From Candidatus Spechtiibacteriota bacterium (GTDB taxonomy: Bacteria > Patescibacteriota > Minisyncoccia > Spechtbacterales > HO2-43-30), in assembly GCA_016177905.1 (NCBI GenBank), contig JACOUK010000085.1, forward strand, positions 1-7,243: a stretch of DNA of 7,243 bases. The letters are read 5' to 3'. Shown here piece by piece: positions 5,867 to 7,243 of the stretch. The position numbers and the translations under genes are program-made. Below the pieces are notes generated by a model. The model searched no databases and had not been told where the DNA came from. It saw nothing but the letters and a program-made list of their open reading frames with translations. The first letter of the stretch is position 1. Each line of letters starts with the position of its first letter.

Positions 5867-6335
5867 TATAACGGCAGAAGAAAAGGAAGTTCTTGGCGAG
5901 TGGATTTTTGGCGTCGATATTTTAAAAATAAGAATCATAACCGGGAAATTCGCCGATATTTTTTGCGGTATGTTGGGGGCGCAGGCGATAACGCTCGGGA
6001 ATAGAATCTTTGCGTCAAAAGATTCCTATATTCTTATGCACCCCTGCATGCATCCGGTACGACTGGGCACGTTGGCGCACGAGCTGTTGCACGTGAAGCA
6101 AGAAAAAAGAGCGGGGATATTCCCGTATCTCATATTCTACGTGAGCGTTGCGGGAGTTCTCGCGCTTGTGGGACTGGGAATTCTTTTTTGTAAAAGCATG
6201 CGCAAAGCACCTAGATTTTTTGTGAAGTACCTTGCGAATTTCATAGCGCGGCATCATCCATGCGAAAAACCGGCATATATAATGGAAGCGCAGTTTCTTG
6301 AAACGTACTGGACAGACGAGGAAGCCAACAAATGA
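5859..6335 (+). CDS. Small membrane-anchored HExxH putative metallopeptidase
   Basis: This 158-residue protein contains HELLH at 74-78 within TLAHELLHVKQEKRAG, the zinc-binding and catalytic motif of gluzincin-type metallopeptidases. A Glu further on (Glu136 in HPCEKPAY or Glu143 in MEAQ) could be the third zinc ligand. Residues about 88-111 are strongly hydrophobic and form a likely membrane helix directly after the motif. The form HELxHVxQ followed by an aromatic stretch and a P-x-E-x-x-A-Y segment recalls DUF4157-like proteins. I cannot assign a family firmly, and many such proteins lack proven peptidase activity. The ATG overlaps the GH13 stop region (ATGGCTAA), and TGGAGA at 5844-5849 can serve as ribosome binding site, so the two genes are probably translationally coupled. 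It is the last gene before the terminator at 6346-6370. Confidence 0.7.
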   Translation: MANITAEEKEVLGEWIFGVDILKIRIITGKFADIFCGMLGAQAITLGNRIFASKDSYILMHPCMHPVRLGTLAHELLHVKQEKRAGIFPYLIFYVSVAGVLALVGLGILFCKSMRKAPRFFVKYLANFIARHHPCEKPAYIMEAQFLETYWTDEEANK

Positions 6336-6345
6336 CGAAGAAAAT

Positions 6346-6370
6346 AAACTGCCGAAAGCGGCAGTTTTTT
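6346..6370 (+). terminator. Intrinsic terminator of the nusA-to-HExxH unit
   Basis: AAACTGCCG (6346-6354) pairs perfectly with CGGCAGTTT (6359-6367) around the tetraloop AAAG. The run of six T's at 6365-6370 forms the end of the stem and the tail. It starts 10 bases after the stop of the HExxH gene. The upstream A-rich flank gives it some activity in the opposite direction as well. It separates the long upstream unit from the two genes on the right. Confidence 0.9.
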
Positions 6371-6377
6371 ATTGCCG

Positions 6378-6406
6378 TTGACACGGACTATAATTTTTGA
6401 TATGTA
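6378..6406 (+). promoter_or_regulatory. Probable promoter region for the downstream gene pair
   Basis: TTGACA is perfect at 6378-6383, with a weak -10 (TATGTA, 6401-6406) after 17 bases. A perfect TATAAT also lies at 6389-6394, only 5 bases after TTGACA, and its own properly spaced -35 would be the terminator T-run (TTTTTA, 6366-6371). Either arrangement would start transcription near 6401-6413, ahead of the AGGAGG site at 6444. Which one is used cannot be decided from sequence. Confidence 0.5.
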
Positions 6407-6443
6407 GAATTGACCGGCAGGAAAACGCAGAAGAGGCTGGGCT

Positions 6444-6449
6444 AGGAGG
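6444..6449 (+). promoter_or_regulatory. Ribosome binding site AGGAGG that fixes the start at 6454
   Basis: AGGAGG lies 4 bases ahead of the ATG at 6454. The reading frame is open upstream to 6397, but that stretch crosses the likely transcription start and has no ribosome binding site. The start is therefore placed at 6454. Confidence 0.8.
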
Positions 6450-6453
6450 AAGC

Positions 6454-6978
6454 ATGAAGGTACAGATTACTAAGGTACAGATTGACATGTTTCTTGTGAA
6501 GATCGATGCGGGCGTTGTTCTTTACACAAAACATATATATGACAGAACCCTGGAGCGCGGAAGCACCGATGAGATTGTGAGGTCCTATTGCCAAAGTTTG
6601 CTGGGAAGATCCGCGCCTCGGATCGGAGACAGATGCTGGGTACACTCGACTGGTTGGCACGATGAAGGGGATGACACTATTGTTTTAACCTACCTTTTGT
6701 ATTCGGAAGATTTTCGTTTTGAGGAAGGAGTTGCTCGCAAGTTTTTCTGGAGCGACGTTACAGCGCTTCTTCCTCGACTTTCGGACCCAAAAGTTGCTGC
6801 TTCGGAGCAAGGCATTCTTGTGCACGCGCTGCGGCACCTTGCCTTTTTTGTGCAAACTGATACGAGCGGCATGTATGAAAATCTTTTGACCACCAAAAAT
6901 TTTCGGCGCTTGTTGAACCTCCCTATGGGGCTCGCGGGCAAAGAAGATGAAATACGAAGCAAGAAAGGAGCGTGTTAG
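6454..6978 (+). CDS. Hypothetical protein, 174 residues
   Basis: I do not recognise this gene with confidence. The predicted protein is soluble, with no signal peptide or membrane helix. It opens with KVQITKVQID, a five-residue tandem duplication encoded by a 15-base DNA repeat. Notable segments are GDRCWVHSTGWHDEGDDTIV (residues 58-77), followed by LTYLLYSED, a beta-like stretch with several acidic and His residues. Another is LVHALRHLAFFVQTD (122-136), a probable helix with two His residues. The alternating pattern suggests a compact alpha/beta fold, but no catalytic motif can be claimed. It is the first gene of a new transcription unit after the terminator, has a strong ribosome binding site, and is followed after only 2 bases by another unknown gene, so the two are likely co-expressed. 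Confidence 0.75.
   Translation: MKVQITKVQIDMFLVKIDAGVVLYTKHIYDRTLERGSTDEIVRSYCQSLLGRSAPRIGDRCWVHSTGWHDEGDDTIVLTYLLYSEDFRFEEGVARKFFWSDVTALLPRLSDPKVAASEQGILVHALRHLAFFVQTDTSGMYENLLTTKNFRRLLNLPMGLAGKEDEIRSKKGAC
6457..6483 (+). repeat. 15-base-period tandem duplication at the start of the hypothetical gene
   Basis: AAGGTACAGATT occurs at 6457-6468 and again at 6472-6483, separated by ACT, so the period is 15 bases or five codons. It encodes KVQIT then KVQID directly after the initiator Met. The identity of the 12 bases suggests a recent slippage duplication. Confidence 0.85.
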
Positions 6979-6980
6979 GT

Positions 6981-7243
6981 ATGGCTACCGCAACAAAAAC
7001 ACTTCCGGTAAGATCGGTTTGGGATCCGGCGTGGGCTTATCGAGAATTTGAAACGACATTTACCAAATTGTGGCTTCCCTTTCCCAAGCAACTGCTTATG
7101 GAAAGGCCCATGGGTTCTGAAGGGCCGACTTCCCTTGAATTGCTTGAATTGCGCGGCAACTCATCTCCGGTTGATTTCCTCAACGAATCTGTCTTTTTCC
7201 AGCGCGATTACGCGGACGAAGGACAAGAACCCGAGCTCCATTG
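6981..7243 (+). CDS. Hypothetical protein, runs off the right edge (3'-partial)
   Basis: An open frame begins at ATG 6981 and continues without a stop to the window end, giving 87 residues: MATATKTLPVRSVWDPAWAY, then REFETTFTKLWLPFPKQLLM and on to DEGQEPELH. AAAGGAG at 6964-6970 lies 10 bases upstream, inside the end of the previous gene, and can act as ribosome binding site. Only 2 bases separate it from the previous stop, so it is probably co-transcribed and coupled with it. I recognise no domain in the visible part. It is rich in aromatic and Pro residues and has no signal peptide or membrane helix. Confidence 0.7.
   Translation, partial: MATATKTLPVRSVWDPAWAYREFETTFTKLWLPFPKQLLMERPMGSEGPTSLELLELRGNSSPVDFLNESVFFQRDYADEGQEPELH

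Noticed and set aside
6332..6400. A 22-codon frame starting at an ATG that overlaps the HExxH stop (ATGA) and running through the terminator.
   Set aside because: It is read across the terminator hairpin and has no other coding signal; the stop-start overlap is probably chance.
6397..6453. Extended N-terminus for the 174-residue hypothetical protein starting at TTG 6397.
   Set aside because: This start lies within or upstream of the likely transcription start and has no ribosome binding site, while ATG 6454 has AGGAGG at ideal spacing.
1..7243. Search for tRNA, rRNA, CRISPR arrays, insertion sequences, attachment sites or a replication origin.
   Set aside because: Nothing with the needed repeats, folds or conserved sequences was seen; nearly all bases are covered by the listed genes.

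Overview
The window looks like chromosomal DNA from an ultra-small bacterium of the Candidate Phyla Radiation (Patescibacteria, most likely Parcubacteria). The reasons are the DksA/TraR-type zinc-finger protein with its KDPKLKGDWD segment, the style of the NusA, the A-rich leaders lacking Shine-Dalgarno sites in front of nusA, hppA and clpP, and very tight gene packing. This placement rests on recalled family resemblance and no search was run. All supported genes lie on the + strand.

Layout: (1) the 3' end of a DksA/TraR-family zinc-finger gene (to 310). (2) A near-consensus promoter (307-335) and a short leader hairpin (349-366) before nusA. (3) nusA (381-1645), broken by an apparent one-base deletion near 743-746. 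It also carries a 72-bp, exactly in-frame insert (609-680) made of two abutting imperfect palindromes. (4) hppA, a membrane pyrophosphatase with the K+-independent signature (1659-3656). (5) clpP with an intact catalytic triad (3694-4305). (6) A GH13 alpha-glucosidase-like enzyme with a TTG start and a His-to-Ile change in conserved region IV (4322-5866). (7) A small membrane-anchored HExxH protein overlapping it by 8 bases (5859-6335). (8) A strong intrinsic terminator (6346-6370). (9) A second transcription unit with two unrecognised genes, 6454-6978 and 6981 to beyond the right edge.

Genes 381-6335 are separated by 13, 37 and 16 bases and one overlap, so they probably form one transcription unit that begins at the promoter before nusA and ends at 6346-6370. 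It would join transcription elongation and termination (NusA), PPi-driven ion pumping (HppA), proteolysis (ClpP), oligosaccharide breakdown (GH13) and a membrane protein of unknown role.

The most interesting signal is the pair of palindromes inside nusA. Read in opposite orientations, they have the same architecture: CCCGCC foot, unpaired T, three base pairs, T-T mismatch, stem, 3-nt loop. Their inner sequences are completely different, yet each pairs with itself. This is the pattern expected of a mobile or structure-selected palindromic element (REP-like or Rickettsia-palindromic-element-like) that is tolerated as 24 extra amino acids in an essential protein. No tRNA, rRNA, CRISPR array, insertion sequence or transposase gene was seen.
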